This document shows, piece by piece, positions 47,348-61,078 of a DNA stretch of 64,000 nucleotides (position 1 is its first letter; each line of letters begins with the position of its first letter). The notes beneath the pieces were generated by a model that saw nothing but the letters and a program-made list of their open reading frames with translations, had not been told where the DNA came from and searched no databases. The DNA comes from BJGV01 sp965205785. GTDB lineage: Bacteria; Pseudomonadota; Gammaproteobacteria; Burkholderiales; Nitrosomonadaceae. The stretch covers positions 1,054,001 through 1,118,000 of the forward strand of contig OZ242188.1 of the NCBI GenBank assembly GCA_965205785.1. Reading direction: 5' to 3'. The translations under genes were made by a program, and so were the position numbers.

Positions 47348-47599
47348 CTAGTCGTCGTTTAAGAAATATTTTTTCTTAAGGCACGGATTTTTTTCTACTT
47401 TATTGCCATATTTTTTTCTAAATTTCTCAACTCGTCCAGCCGTGTCAACAATTTTTTGTTTTCCGGTATAGAATGGATGACAGACAGAGCATACTTCAAT
47501 CTGTAGTGGTTTATCCAGTGTGGAACGTGTTTGGAACGTATTGCCACAACTGCAAGTTACTTTAATTTCTTGGTAGTTTGGATGAATTTCAGCTTTCAT
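47348..47599 (-). CDS. rpmE: 50S ribosomal protein L31
   Basis: An 83-residue ribosomal protein of the zinc-binding form. The four cysteines are in TCSCGNTF and CSVCHPFYTG. MKAEIHPNY opens it as usual. The C-terminal extension (KNPCLKKKYFLNDD) is a few residues longer than average. It lies downstream of rho with a 212-base gap. Confidence 0.96.
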   Translation of the reverse strand: MKAEIHPNYQEIKVTCSCGNTFQTRSTLDKPLQIEVCSVCHPFYTGKQKIVDTAGRVEKFRKKYGNKVEKNPCLKKKYFLNDD

Positions 47600-47811
47600 T
47601 CTTTGTGTCCTTATTTTGCATCGTAACCTCGTAAACAGCTAGACGAGAAGGCGCATATTATCCTTTAATACGAAGTGGGTTGCAACTATAGGTTAGATGC
47701 TATTTGGTTGTCTTTTTGTGGGTAATAGTCATATCTTTATAGGGGAGAAGTATATCGATTAGACGGAAGAAAGTTGTACTATATTTAATAGTGATCTGTT
47801 TAGTATGATTT

Positions 47812-49071
47812 TTACACTCTTTTCATCGAATCAAAGAAATCACTATTATTTTTTGTAGCTTTTATTTTATCTAGTAGAAATTCCATTGCTTCAACGTCAT
47901 CCATTGGGTAGAGTAATTTACGCAATACCCAAATTTTTTGTAAATCATCAGGTTTGATAAGTAACTCTTCTTTACGTGTGCCTGAACGGTTAACATTTAT
48001 AGCGGGGTAAGTACGTTTTTCTGCCATGCGTCGGTCAAGATGGATTTCCATATTGCCAGTACCTTTGAATTCTTCATATATAACATCATCCATGCGTGAA
48101 CCAGTATCAACTAATGCAGTTGCAATGATGGTCAGGGAGCCTCCTTCTTCTATATTGCGAGCAGCTCCAAAGAATCGTTTCGGACGTTGCAGAGCATTTG
48201 CATCGACACCACCAGTTAGGACCTTACCTGAAGCAGGTATTACAGTATTGTAAGCGCGTGCTAAGCGTGTAATTGAATCTAATAATATCACCACATCTTT
48301 TTTGTGCTCTACTAGACGTTTAGCTTTTTCAATAACCATATCAGCTACTTGTACGTGACGTACCGCTGGCTCATCAAATGTTGATGAAACAACCTCTCCT
48401 CTAACTGAACGGATCATTTCAGTTACTTCTTCGGGCCGTTCATCAATTAGTAGAACCATTAGAATTACATCAGGATAATTTGAAGCTATCGCATGGGCAA
48501 TATGTTGAAGCATGACAGTCTTTCCAGACTTGGGGCTTGAAACTAGTAAGGCTCTTTGACCCATTCCAATAGGTGCTATAAGGTCAATAATACGGCTAGT
48601 AACATTCTCTTCAGCTTTAATATCCCGTTCTAGGAGGAGTCGCCGCGTAGGAAATAGTGGGGTAAGGTTTTCAAACAGAATCTTGTGTTTAGAGTTTTCT
48701 GGTGGTTCATTATTGACCTTATCAACTTTTACCAAAGCGAAATAGCGCTCACCATCCTTTGGTGTACGGATTTCACCATCTATTGAATCTCCAGTATGTA
48801 AATTAAATCGTCTTATTTGGCTGGGAGAAACGTATATATCATCGGGACCAGCTAAATAAGATGTATCAGGCGATCGTAGAAAACCGAAACCGTCTTGCAG
48901 AACTTCTAAAGTACCCTCACCAAAAATACTCTCTCCCTTACGCGCTTGATTTTTTAGTAGGGCAAAGATCAAATCTTGTTTACGAAGCCGATTAGCACCA
49001 TCGATTTGATTAGTAATAGCCATCTCTATCAGTTCAGTTACGTGGAGATTCTTAAGGTCGGATAAATGCAT
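47812..49071 (-). CDS. rho: Transcription termination factor Rho
   Basis: Hexameric RNA helicase of 419 residues. The N-terminal RNA-binding domain has LQDGFGFLRSPDTSYLAGPDDIYVSP near 59-84. The ATPase has Walker A SPKSGKTVM and Walker B DVVILLDSITR, and the Q/R loops follow (GGVDANALQRPKRFFGAARN). It follows trxA on the same strand, the classical trxA-rho order, 175 bases apart. Confidence 0.98.
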   Translation of the reverse strand: MHLSDLKNLHVTELIEMAITNQIDGANRLRKQDLIFALLKNQARKGESIFGEGTLEVLQDGFGFLRSPDTSYLAGPDDIYVSPSQIRRFNLHTGDSIDGEIRTPKDGERYFALVKVDKVNNEPPENSKHKILFENLTPLFPTRRLLLERDIKAEENVTSRIIDLIAPIGMGQRALLVSSPKSGKTVMLQHIAHAIASNYPDVILMVLLIDERPEEVTEMIRSVRGEVVSSTFDEPAVRHVQVADMVIEKAKRLVEHKKDVVILLDSITRLARAYNTVIPASGKVLTGGVDANALQRPKRFFGAARNIEEGGSLTIIATALVDTGSRMDDVIYEEFKGTGNMEIHLDRRMAEKRTYPAINVNRSGTRKEELLIKPDDLQKIWVLRKLLYPMDDVEAMEFLLDKIKATKNNSDFFDSMKRV

Positions 49072-49246
49072 TCGCTGGTACTCGGAAAGTAAAGAAAACG
49101 TAGGTGTAAAGCGTTAGTAGGGCATGTAGTACTTTTGTTGGAAGTATTTGGACGATGGTGGGATTTAATGGTAGTACAAGAATTAAAAGTGTATTGGCTA
49201 GCTAAATCCAGCTTCAGAAAGACACTTGCCCATTAGGTTATCGGAT

Positions 49247-49573
49247 TTAGATATGGCTGTCAATAAATGCGGTCAATTGCGCTTTAGATAACGCGCCAAC
49301 TTTAGTTGCTTCAATATTTCCATTTTTAAAAAGCATTAATGTCGGTATACCCCTAATTCCATATTTAGGTGGTGTGGATTGGTTTTCGTCGACATTAAGT
49401 TTAGTTACTTTTAGGCGGCCGTTATATTCTCCAGCAACCTCGTTCAAAATAGGTGCGATCATTTTACATGGTCCACACCATTCTGCCCAGTAATCGACTA
49501 ATACAGGTACGTCTGATTGTAATACTTCTGACTCAAATGTTTCATCTGAGACGTGATGAATTTGCTGACTCAT
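49247..49573 (-). CDS. trxA: Thioredoxin 1
   Basis: Cytoplasmic thioredoxin of 108 residues. The redox site is WCGPC with C33 and C36, in VDYWAEWCGPCKMIAP; the cis-proline lies in GIRGIPTLMLF. It is the probable electron donor to DsbD in this organism. It precedes rho. Confidence 0.97.
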   Translation of the reverse strand: MSQQIHHVSDETFESEVLQSDVPVLVDYWAEWCGPCKMIAPILNEVAGEYNGRLKVTKLNVDENQSTPPKYGIRGIPTLMLFKNGNIEATKVGALSKAQLTAFIDSHI

Positions 49574-50004
49574 GGGAAATTAAGATTTAGTGTTTAAGAA
49601 AAATAATCAAGGGTAGTCTGAGCTATTTATGCAATATAGTATCTAAAAATTGTTAGAAAGGGAAGTACTACTATTAAACAGACTCTGCTAGGATTGATAT
49701 TATTATACTATGAATTTTCACTTTGTGAATCTACCAGTTTGATAAATTCATTTAATCGAAGTGGATATTCGAAGTGGATATAATCCAATTTACCAGTACT
49801 TTAGAATGAAGTAGAAAATAAATATTTTGATACCCTTATTTAAGGTACTGAATATAAAGGTATAATATGTATGGCCAAATAGTTGATTTCAATTTATTAG
49901 GCTTTATTTTGGTATTCTATCTAACCCACGTTTCATAATTTCTAGATTAACTTTTTTTATAAAAGGATAATTTGTAAGGGTTGTAAGTTTTTATAAAATA
50001 ATTA
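49574..50004. other. Intergenic region before ureD
   Basis: 431 very AT-rich bases with no recognised gene. A 13-base unit, TCGAAGTGGATAT, is tandemly duplicated at 49756-49768 and 49769-49781. The divergent promoters of trxA and ureD must lie here. The composition is lower in GC than in the flanking genes by eye. Confidence 0.5.
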
Positions 50005-50859
50005 ATGGCAAATCTATATATTAAAACAGGTTTTAAGGAAGGAAAATCGTACCTAATGGATAGTTATGTTAGTGTGCCTTTTCGAATTACAAATGTTGGA
50101 CAAGTTAAAGACGATGGTTGTCTATACATGATGCTTGGAAGCTCATCCCCTGGTTTATTAGATTCAGATAATCATGAGATAGATATTAATATAGAGGAAA
50201 ATAGTCAATTTCAGTTACAGACACAATCTTACCAGCGTCTGTATAACATGAAGAAAGGTTCTTCGCAGATAACGAAAGTAAGACTAGCTCCTAATAGTGT
50301 TTTTTGTTATGTTCCACACCCAGTTGTTCCACAGGAGAGTTCAATATTTAGAAACCATACCGCTATTCATCTTGATAAGAATTGTGAGTTGATTCTAAGT
50401 GAGATTATAACTTGTGGTAGAAAAGATTCTGAATATATTTACCCTGGCAAAGAAATCTCTGGCGAGATATTCAGATTTACATCTTTTCAGAATGTGACAG
50501 AGGTATATTTTAATGATCTTCTGGTGCTAAAAGACAAAATTAGACTAGAACCTCATATATGCCCGGTAAATACTGTTATTCAGCTAGAAGAATATACTCA
50601 CCAAGCTACTTTTATATATATAAATACTAATAACAACCAAAGTGTTTGCGATCTAGTAGAAAAAACTATAGAAATTATTAAAGATGAAGAAAATATTTCT
50701 TTTGGGATCTCCGAAATGGCTGCAAATGGTTTTGTATTGAGAGTGTTAGGAAATGGGGGTGAACAACTATTTAATTGTTTTCAACAAATAAAGGATTCTT
50801 TATGGAATAAGAAAGAAGGCTCTACTTTTAGCCATAAAGAAAAATCTTGTACTATTTAA
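50005..50859 (+). CDS. ureD: Urease accessory protein UreD (UreH), orphan
   Basis: A 284-residue UreD-family protein, a scaffold that binds apo-urease with UreF and UreG during nickel insertion. Family sequence is clear: SSSPGLLDSD (47-56), LQTQSYQRLYNM (71-82), YVPHPVVP (102-109), EIITCGRK (133-140), and EVYFNDLL later. The form recalls Bacteroidota UreD more than the proteobacterial one, from memory. About ten extra residues (DSEYIYPGKE) lie after CGRK. No ureABCEFG genes are in the window. It is AT-rich and flanked by unrelated genes, which suggests transfer. Whether urease lies elsewhere is unknown. Confidence 0.82.
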   Translation: MANLYIKTGFKEGKSYLMDSYVSVPFRITNVGQVKDDGCLYMMLGSSSPGLLDSDNHEIDINIEENSQFQLQTQSYQRLYNMKKGSSQITKVRLAPNSVFCYVPHPVVPQESSIFRNHTAIHLDKNCELILSEIITCGRKDSEYIYPGKEISGEIFRFTSFQNVTEVYFNDLLVLKDKIRLEPHICPVNTVIQLEEYTHQATFIYINTNNNQSVCDLVEKTIEIIKDEENISFGISEMAANGFVLRVLGNGGEQLFNCFQQIKDSLWNKKEGSTFSHKEKSCTI

Positions 50860-50904
50860 AATAAATATCTAGAGATAAGTGTAATATAAATTTTAATATT
50901 AGTT

Positions 50905-51480
50905 CTAATTTTTGTATGCTTCCACTTCTATAGTAAGTTTTATGTCATCGCCCACTCCTGGTAATGCATAGTTCATACCAAAGTCTGATCGCTTCATATT
51001 TGCAATAGCATCAATTCCACACATCTCTTTAAGATTCATAGGGTTTTTACCACACTTAAATGCTCTAATAGTAAGTATTATCTTTTTTGTGATACCTAGA
51101 AGTGTGAGATTTCCTTCAACTTTAGTAGGAGTATCACCACTAAACTTAACTGCGGTAGATCTATAGGTTATCTTTGGAAATTCAACAGTATTAAAGAAAT
51201 CTGGAGATCGAAGATGCGCATCTCTTTTTTTCATACCGGTACTTAATGAAGCCGCTTCAATATTTATATCAACCGATCCGTTTTTTTTAATACGGTTGAG
51301 TGTAAGTGTTCCACTGGTTTTATCAAATCGGCCATGCATTGTTGAGTAGCCTAAGTGACTAACAGCAAAATGAGGGTAAGTATGCGTTGGATCAATAGTA
51401 TAAATTTCTGTTTTGGCAAATACGCTATTACTAAAGAATAAAAACATTGAGGTAATCAAAGTAGTAGTTATATGAGGCAT
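50905..51480 (-). CDS. yceI: YceI-family periplasmic lipid-binding protein
   Basis: A 191-residue exported protein with a signal peptide ending near SVFA (about residue 22). The lipocalin-like YceI fold shows in YTIDPTHTYPHFAVSHLGYSTMHGRFDKTSGTL and in RSPDFFNTVEFPKITYRS. Relatives bind polyisoprenoid chains such as ubiquinone-8. It converges with ureD; the two stop codons are 45 bases apart. Confidence 0.92.
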   Translation of the reverse strand: MPHITTTLITSMFLFFSNSVFAKTEIYTIDPTHTYPHFAVSHLGYSTMHGRFDKTSGTLTLNRIKKNGSVDINIEAASLSTGMKKRDAHLRSPDFFNTVEFPKITYRSTAVKFSGDTPTKVEGNLTLLGITKKIILTIRAFKCGKNPMNLKEMCGIDAIANMKRSDFGMNYALPGVGDDIKLTIEVEAYKN

Positions 51481-51555
51481 CGTTCTTCCTTTTTATGTTG
51501 ATAAGGGGTGGCTTTTATTAATAAGAGTTACATGTTCATTCTAGGTTTTTAAATC

Positions 51556-52365
51556 TTATTGGAATTGCATCAGCGTAATAGAAATAGTTAATGTAGCAAT
51601 AATTAATGTCAGTATTGACAATACAATAATTTGTTTCCGTGAAGACCAAACTTTAGGTAAGGGAACGTGTGCAGCTAGTGGAATAGCAGCTACTATAGGT
51701 AAGCAGTACCACGGTGTCTGAGAAAGTATAATTGCAGCGGGCATAATTAATCCACATAGCATAGATAAAGGTAAAGTAAGCGTCCTTCCACAAGGATAGG
51801 TCTTTCCACTTATTGCTTGAGCTAGAAGATAAGCGCTGCATGCTACACCAATACTTAACCCTAATTGCCCTAATACTGCTGATGAGCTCAATGATGCTGA
51901 TACACCGATACCAATGCCTAGACTCATTCCAGCTGAGCCAGCACGTGCTGGTTTAGTGGCAAGATTGTCAACGAGTATAGTTACCCACATTATGTAAATA
52001 ACTATACCAATACCATATACTGTTGCTTCTAGTACTTCCTTTTGCTGCAATATGGGCCACGCCATCCATAGCCCCACAATACTGCAGGCTATAGCAAATA
52101 GGTAGCATATAGATTTCCGATTACTTGATACTAAATCGAAAAGTAATCCAATAAGTGCAGCAATTAGTCCTGACAAAATAATTTTTCTTATAGAAGAGAG
52201 GGATTCAAAATTAAAGTCTGCGATGAGATAGACAGTTGAACAGAATCCTGCAATTACAGCTAATCCTGATAGTCGCAGATGGTTGAGCAACTTAGCGGTA
52301 ATCAACGCTGCGACAAATGGGGCAACAATACTTTGCGTTATAGGATGACTTACCCAATCATTCAA
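51556..52365 (-). CDS. Polytopic membrane protein of unknown function
   Basis: A 269-residue protein with about eight or nine hydrophobic segments covering almost its whole length. No family is recognised. A glycine/serine-rich segment, GSAGMSLGIGIGVSASLSSS, lies near 143-162. It is 75 bases upstream of the yceI gene on the same strand. Transport or a structural membrane role cannot be told apart. The 263 bases behind it, up to the rRNA terminator, hold no gene. Confidence 0.7.
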   Translation of the reverse strand: MNDWVSHPITQSIVAPFVAALITAKLLNHLRLSGLAVIAGFCSTVYLIADFNFESLSSIRKIILSGLIAALIGLLFDLVSSNRKSICYLFAIACSIVGLWMAWPILQQKEVLEATVYGIGIVIYIMWVTILVDNLATKPARAGSAGMSLGIGIGVSASLSSSAVLGQLGLSIGVACSAYLLAQAISGKTYPCGRTLTLPLSMLCGLIMPAAIILSQTPWYCLPIVAAIPLAAHVPLPKVWSSRKQIIVLSILTLIIATLTISITLMQFQ

Positions 52366-52628
52366 ATTTAGTCTCCAGTATGAAATAAAACTTGTTGTGA
52401 TTAGACAGTATGTTGTTCTGGTTGTTTAGATACTTAGATTTAGGCATGTAACTGTTGAAAATAGCAGGGCAATGGTATGATTCAATAATAAAATGGTATA
52501 TTAATTCATTGCCAGTTTGTAAGTTTGGTTGGTAGTATTGATGCTAAATGTATTAGTTTAATAAATTATCATACCAAATTTATAGTTTTAAGTTTATGGA
52601 GCGTTCTCTAGAGATTCTATTGTGGTTT

Positions 52629-52674
52629 AAAAAAAGAAAGCCCCGACTCATAACGAATCGGGGCTTTCTTTTTT
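52629..52674 (-). terminator. Rho-independent terminator of the rRNA operon
   Basis: A 16-base perfect stem (52631-52646 with 52658-52673) whose inner part is GC-rich, GCCCCGA paired with TCGGGGC, and an 11-base loop. On the minus strand it is followed by a run of seven Ts. It lies directly behind 5S rRNA. Its near-symmetric A/T tracts would also allow termination from the other side. Confidence 0.93.
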
Positions 52675-52678
52675 AAGG

Positions 52679-52794
52679 TGCCTGGCGGTGACCTACTTTC
52701 ACATGCGTAGTGCACACTATCATCGGCGCAACTCCGTTTCACGGTCCTGTTCGGGATGGGAAGGGGTGGGTCCAAAGCGCTATTGCCGCCAAGC
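52679..52794 (-). rRNA. rrf: 5S ribosomal RNA
   Basis: The minus strand reads TTGGCGGCAATAGCG at the 5' side and ends CACCGCCAGGCA, pairing as the terminal helix of 5S rRNA. Internal CCCATCCCGAAC is the conserved loop sequence. Ends are accurate to a few bases. It is the last gene of the operon. Confidence 0.95.
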
Positions 52795-52987
52795 GTAACT
52801 GTAATCATGAAACTATTAAATGCAAAATTAAAACTTGTGCTCACTGACTTCTAAACTAACATGCAATAAATTTCAAAGAAGTAAATTGGTAATTGGTTAG
52901 ATTGTATTTAGTTCAAACAACCTGTTAACGTATCAGAAAATATTAAGAATTAATTAATCCTCATTTTTCACGTTAACTCAAGGTTAT

Positions 52988-55915
<2,928 letters not shown>

Positions 55916-56142
55916 TATAACCTTAAGGGCTTTTAGAGTAAGGGTATAAAGCTAATTGAAATAAGACAACTTTATAAAATAATCCCATTATCCAAAACCA
56001 ATTGGTTACAGGTTGTTTGCACATTGCATCCGACAAAAATACAATGCGTAGATACAATCTAACCCAATACTTTATATTCCAAAAAAGAAATTCAATCGTA
56101 AAGATCAAAGTTCCTCAGAACACAAAATATTTTACTTCTTCC

Positions 56143-56158
56143 AAATTTTTAAAGAACA
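56143..56158 (-). promoter_or_regulatory. boxA antitermination site ahead of 23S
   Basis: The minus strand reads TGTTCTTTAAAAATTT, identical to the copy in the leader at 58273-58288 and close to the consensus TGCTCTTTAACAATT. Nus factors bind boxA to keep RNA polymerase from ending early in rRNA. The surrounding spacer between tRNA-Ala and 23S (55925-56315) holds no other gene. Confidence 0.8.
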
Positions 56159-56315
56159 TCAGGAAATAGATATTATAAGCATCAGGTCAAAAATAAGACC
56201 AGTAGGTTATATTTACTACTATTTCCCTAAAATACAGCCGTTGGTTAAAAACCAGAAGTAAGCGCAAACACGCTTACTTCTATTCTTTAAAACCATTAAA
56301 TCTGACTATCTAAAC

Positions 56316-56391
56316 TGGTGGAGGTGAACGGGATCGAACCGATGACCCCCTGCTTGCAAAGCAGGTGCTCTCCCATCTGAGCTACACCCCC
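56316..56391 (-). tRNA. tRNA-Ala (anticodon TGC)
   Basis: A 76-base gene in the 16S-23S spacer. The minus strand reads GGGGGTGTAGCTCAG at the 5' end. The anticodon stem CCTGC/GCAGG flanks the loop TTTGCAA with TGC. T-arm GGTTCGATCC and an encoded CCA close it. Confidence 0.97.
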
Positions 56392-56398
56392 TCAATGT

Positions 56399-56475
<77 letters not shown>

Positions 56476-56594
56476 GAATTTAAGGGTCCATGACAATGCC
56501 GCACGTTAATTTCTCAAGTGCTCAGCTTAGTCACCTAGCCCCTGCCTCTTAAACAACCGATAGGTTGTGGACACTTCAACCGGGATCTTCTCTT

Positions 56595-58133
<1,539 letters not shown>

Positions 58134-58272
58134 TACTGTTTAAAACTCTCGCTTGACTTGTTACTTTGTTACATCGTGCGAGCACATCTACTCTTAAGTT
58201 GTCCAAAAATTCTATCTAAATAAAAGACAGAATACCTGGACTCCCAGCAAAGTGCCCACACCTATCGGCTGT

Positions 58273-58288
58273 AAATTTTTAAAGAACA
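58273..58288 (-). promoter_or_regulatory. boxA antitermination site in the rRNA leader
   Basis: The minus strand has TGTTCTTTAAAAATTT about 140 bases before the 16S gene and about 40 bases behind the promoter -10 box, where the leader boxA is expected. The same 16 bases recur ahead of 23S. Confidence 0.85.
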
Positions 58289-58326
58289 AATTTGTCCAGA
58301 AAACTTTCTGAACAGTGAACCGATGA

Positions 58327-58355
58327 ATTATACAGACACCGAATACGGGTATCAA
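58327..58355 (-). promoter_or_regulatory. Sigma-70 promoter of the rRNA operon
   Basis: On the minus strand, -35 TTGATA and a perfect -10 TATAAT are separated by 17 bases, followed by the discriminator TCATCGG. It lies between tyrS and 16S, 194 bases before the rRNA. This is the strongest promoter match I found in the window. Confidence 0.85.
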
Positions 58356-58393
58356 GATGTTTCTTATAATTCTAAATGTATAATCTGAAAAAA

Positions 58394-59596
58394 TTAAAGG
58401 ATTGTTACTTTAGAGAATTTCCGTTTTCCTACTTGAAAAACTGCAGTTGTTCCACGTTTTATCTTTAGATTTTTGTCGCTTACTTTTTCACCATTTAATT
58501 TTACGCCTTTCTGCTCTATCATACGGAGCGCTTCCGTTGTACTTTTTGTAAGTCCAGTTTGCTTAAGAATTTTTGTTATAGGTAATTCTTCATTTTCACC
58601 ATGTAGACATATCTCTGGTATATTTTCCGGTAGTGCGCCATGTTTAAAACGCGCCTCAAAATTAGTGACCGCTGTTTCTGCATCTTGTTTATTGTGAAAA
58701 CGTGTCACTATTTCCTTAGCAAACATTACTTTTACATCACGTGGATTACGGCCTTGTTCTACTTCCTGTTTCCATTTTCTGATAGTAATTAAAGATTCAA
58801 AGGATAGTAATTCTAGATAACGCCACATCAATTCGTCAGAAGTTGACATTATTTTGCCGAATATTTCTTCAGCATTTTCATCTATACCAATATAATTGTT
58901 CAAAGATTTAGACATTTTATTTACGCCATCAAGTCCTTCTAGGAGTGGCATAGTCAGAATACATTGAGGCGGCTGGCCGAAATGTTTTTGTAATTCACGT
59001 CCTACTAGTAAATTAAATTTCTGGTCTGTACCACCTAATTCAATATCTGAATTGAGCATGACTGAGTCGTAGGCTTGAATCAGTGGATACAATAACTCAT
59101 GAATAGCAATAGGCTGATTATTTTGGTACCTTTTGCCAAAATCATCCCGCTCTAGCATACGAGCAACAGTATGAGTTGAGGCTAGTTTAATCAGATCAGC
59201 CGAATCTAACTGGCTCATCCATTTTGAGTTAAATACCACCTCAGTTTGATCAGGATGTAGTATTTTGAATACTTGGTTAGTATAGGTTCTTGCGTTTTCT
59301 GTGACTTGTTCCTGGGTTAGAGGGGGGCGGGTAGTATTCTTACCACTTGGATCGCCTATCATACCCGTGAAATCTCCGATTAAAAACAGAATATGGTGAC
59401 CTAAATCCTGCAACTGGCGCATTTTATTGAGCAGAACTGTATGACCCAAATGTAGATCGGGGGCAGTTGGGTCGAAACCAGCCTTAACTCTTAGCGGAAG
59501 ATCTGTAGAGAGTCTTTGTTTGAGTTCTTCTTCAACCAGAAGCTCGTCACATCCACGCTTGATAGTTCCTAGCTGTTCTTCTATATCTTTGGGCAC
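58394..59596 (-). CDS. tyrS: Tyrosyl-tRNA synthetase
   Basis: Class I synthetase of 400 residues. The HIGH-type motif is HLGH in PDLHLGHTVLL (near 47-57), and KMSKS is in VNKMSKSLNN near 230. An S4-like RNA-binding domain ends the protein. It lies upstream of the rRNA operon on the same strand, with the rRNA promoter in the gap after it, and 18 bases downstream of sodB. Confidence 0.97.
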   Translation of the reverse strand: MPKDIEEQLGTIKRGCDELLVEEELKQRLSTDLPLRVKAGFDPTAPDLHLGHTVLLNKMRQLQDLGHHILFLIGDFTGMIGDPSGKNTTRPPLTQEQVTENARTYTNQVFKILHPDQTEVVFNSKWMSQLDSADLIKLASTHTVARMLERDDFGKRYQNNQPIAIHELLYPLIQAYDSVMLNSDIELGGTDQKFNLLVGRELQKHFGQPPQCILTMPLLEGLDGVNKMSKSLNNYIGIDENAEEIFGKIMSTSDELMWRYLELLSFESLITIRKWKQEVEQGRNPRDVKVMFAKEIVTRFHNKQDAETAVTNFEARFKHGALPENIPEICLHGENEELPITKILKQTGLTKSTTEALRMIEQKGVKLNGEKVSDKNLKIKRGTTAVFQVGKRKFSKVTIL

Positions 59597-59614
59597 AGTT
59601 ATAATAAGAAAATA

Positions 59615-60217
59615 TTATCCAAGATTATCTTCAGCAAAACCCCAGTTGATCAACTTTTCAATAACAGCATTTACATAGTCAACTCTGCGGTTTTGATAAT
59701 CAAGATAATAAGCATGCTCCCATACGTCAATAACTAGCAATGGTTTTATCCCATTGGTTAAAGGGGACTCTGCATTAGATGTTTTAGAAACCTCAAGTTT
59801 GTCACCATTCATTACAAGCCATGCCCAGCCACTTCCAAATTGAGTCATTGCTGCGGTAGCTAGTTCTTTCTTGCATGAGTTCAAATCACCAAAAGAGCTC
59901 TCAATTTTCTGTTTCAAAATTAAAGGAGGTTCTCCTCCCCCTGCCTTAGATAAACTATTCCAGTAAAAAGTATGATTCCAGATTTGGGCTGCATTGTTGA
60001 AAATGCCAGCTTTATTAGCTTGACCGGATGTTGCAGACATAATCTCTTGTAAAGTCAAACCTGCAAACTCTGTATCAGTTATTAATTTATTTAGGTTATC
60101 AACATAAGTTTTATGATGTTTTCCATAGTGGATACCTAATGTACGTGCTGAGATCACAGGATCAAGTGCGTTTTCTGCGTAGGGCAGGGGCGGTAATGTA
60201 TGTGATGCGTTGCTCAT
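59615..60217 (-). CDS. sodB: Superoxide dismutase, iron type
   Basis: Cytoplasmic enzyme that removes superoxide, 200 residues. Metal ligands are H30 (GIHYGKHH), H82 (WNHTFYW), D164 and H168 (DVWEHAYYLDYQ). Glutamine in AAQIWNH favours iron over manganese. A start further in is unlikely because family homology begins near HTLPPLPYA. Confidence 0.95.
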   Translation of the reverse strand: MSNASHTLPPLPYAENALDPVISARTLGIHYGKHHKTYVDNLNKLITDTEFAGLTLQEIMSATSGQANKAGIFNNAAQIWNHTFYWNSLSKAGGGEPPLILKQKIESSFGDLNSCKKELATAAMTQFGSGWAWLVMNGDKLEVSKTSNAESPLTNGIKPLLVIDVWEHAYYLDYQNRRVDYVNAVIEKLINWGFAEDNLG

Positions 60218-60627
60218 TATTTTAACTCCTATGTAATGACAGAATGACTTATCGTTTTCTCAAATTGAATGAACAGTCGGATTCCTCAAAAGAATATGAG
60301 GCACTAACAATTGATAAAATTCCAATAAATTGAATATTACGTTTAAGCTTGTTAAGTAGGATACTACTAAATTTCTTAGACAGAAAAGAATAAGTAGTAT
60401 ATTTTTTCTCTTAAGGCTAAGTATATATGAAATGCTTGTGTTTATTGAACTGATTCTAGGTTAGATAAGTTAAATTGTTGTCTTTACTTCTTACTAAATA
60501 ACAAACATTCAGAAATTTCATAGAAAAATAATTATGAATAGTTTAAATAAGAATTATATAGTTGTGATGAAGATCGCGACAATTGGCATTGTAATTGGTC
60601 AATTGTACGGATAAAGAGCTAAGAAAA
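60218..60627. other. Intergenic region upstream of sodB
   Basis: 410 AT-rich bases between the truncated globin and sodB, both leftward. I see no coding frame, RNA gene or clear terminator. The sodB promoter should lie near 60220-60300, but no Fur-type operator can be supported. Confidence 0.4.
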
Positions 60628-61053
60628 TTATAGATCCTGCAGAGCTAATAATGGCTTATCAGGATAGTGTTGCATTTGATATGCTACCCACAATCTACTT
60701 GCAATTCGATAAGCAAGCATATTTGCATGTAATTGCAACTCCTGATTGCCAAGTTCTTGTGTTGTTTGTTTAAAGAGTTTTAACCATTGTTCAAAAAGCT
60801 CAGGGCGAAGATTTGGTATAGCTAAGTGTTTGGGCATAGGCGCCCCACGAAAACGGTTGGTACCCAGTAAATTACCTGACCAGAAATCAGTCATTTGTAC
60901 AAAATGTGCTTCCCAATCAGTAACGTGGGACTCAAAGATCGGGCCTAAAGAGGAATCTTTACGAGCTTTTGCATAAAAAGAATGGACCAATTGGCTAATC
61001 TCTTCTTCAGTATACGCGGGGGAGGTCGATGTAGAGGCTATTGACTGTGACAT
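60628..61053 (-). CDS. Group III truncated hemoglobin
   Basis: A 141-residue globin. The group III pattern is clear: FYAKARKDSSLGPIF with the B10 tyrosine Y27, WEAHFVQMTDFWSGNLLGTNRF, then MPKHLAIP with H76 as likely proximal heme ligand. Members are linked to oxygen or nitric-oxide chemistry; the role here is unknown. It sits directly behind nlpD, 25 bases away, where rpoS is found in many proteobacteria. Confidence 0.88.
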   Translation of the reverse strand: MSQSIASTSTSPAYTEEEISQLVHSFYAKARKDSSLGPIFESHVTDWEAHFVQMTDFWSGNLLGTNRFRGAPMPKHLAIPNLRPELFEQWLKLFKQTTQELGNQELQLHANMLAYRIASRLWVAYQMQHYPDKPLLALQDL

Positions 61054-61078
61054 GGGCGATTAATTTACTATTAGTTAA

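Noticed and set aside
52617..52844. Open frame opposite 5S rRNA and its terminator
   Set aside because: The sequence is explained by 5S rRNA and the hairpin.
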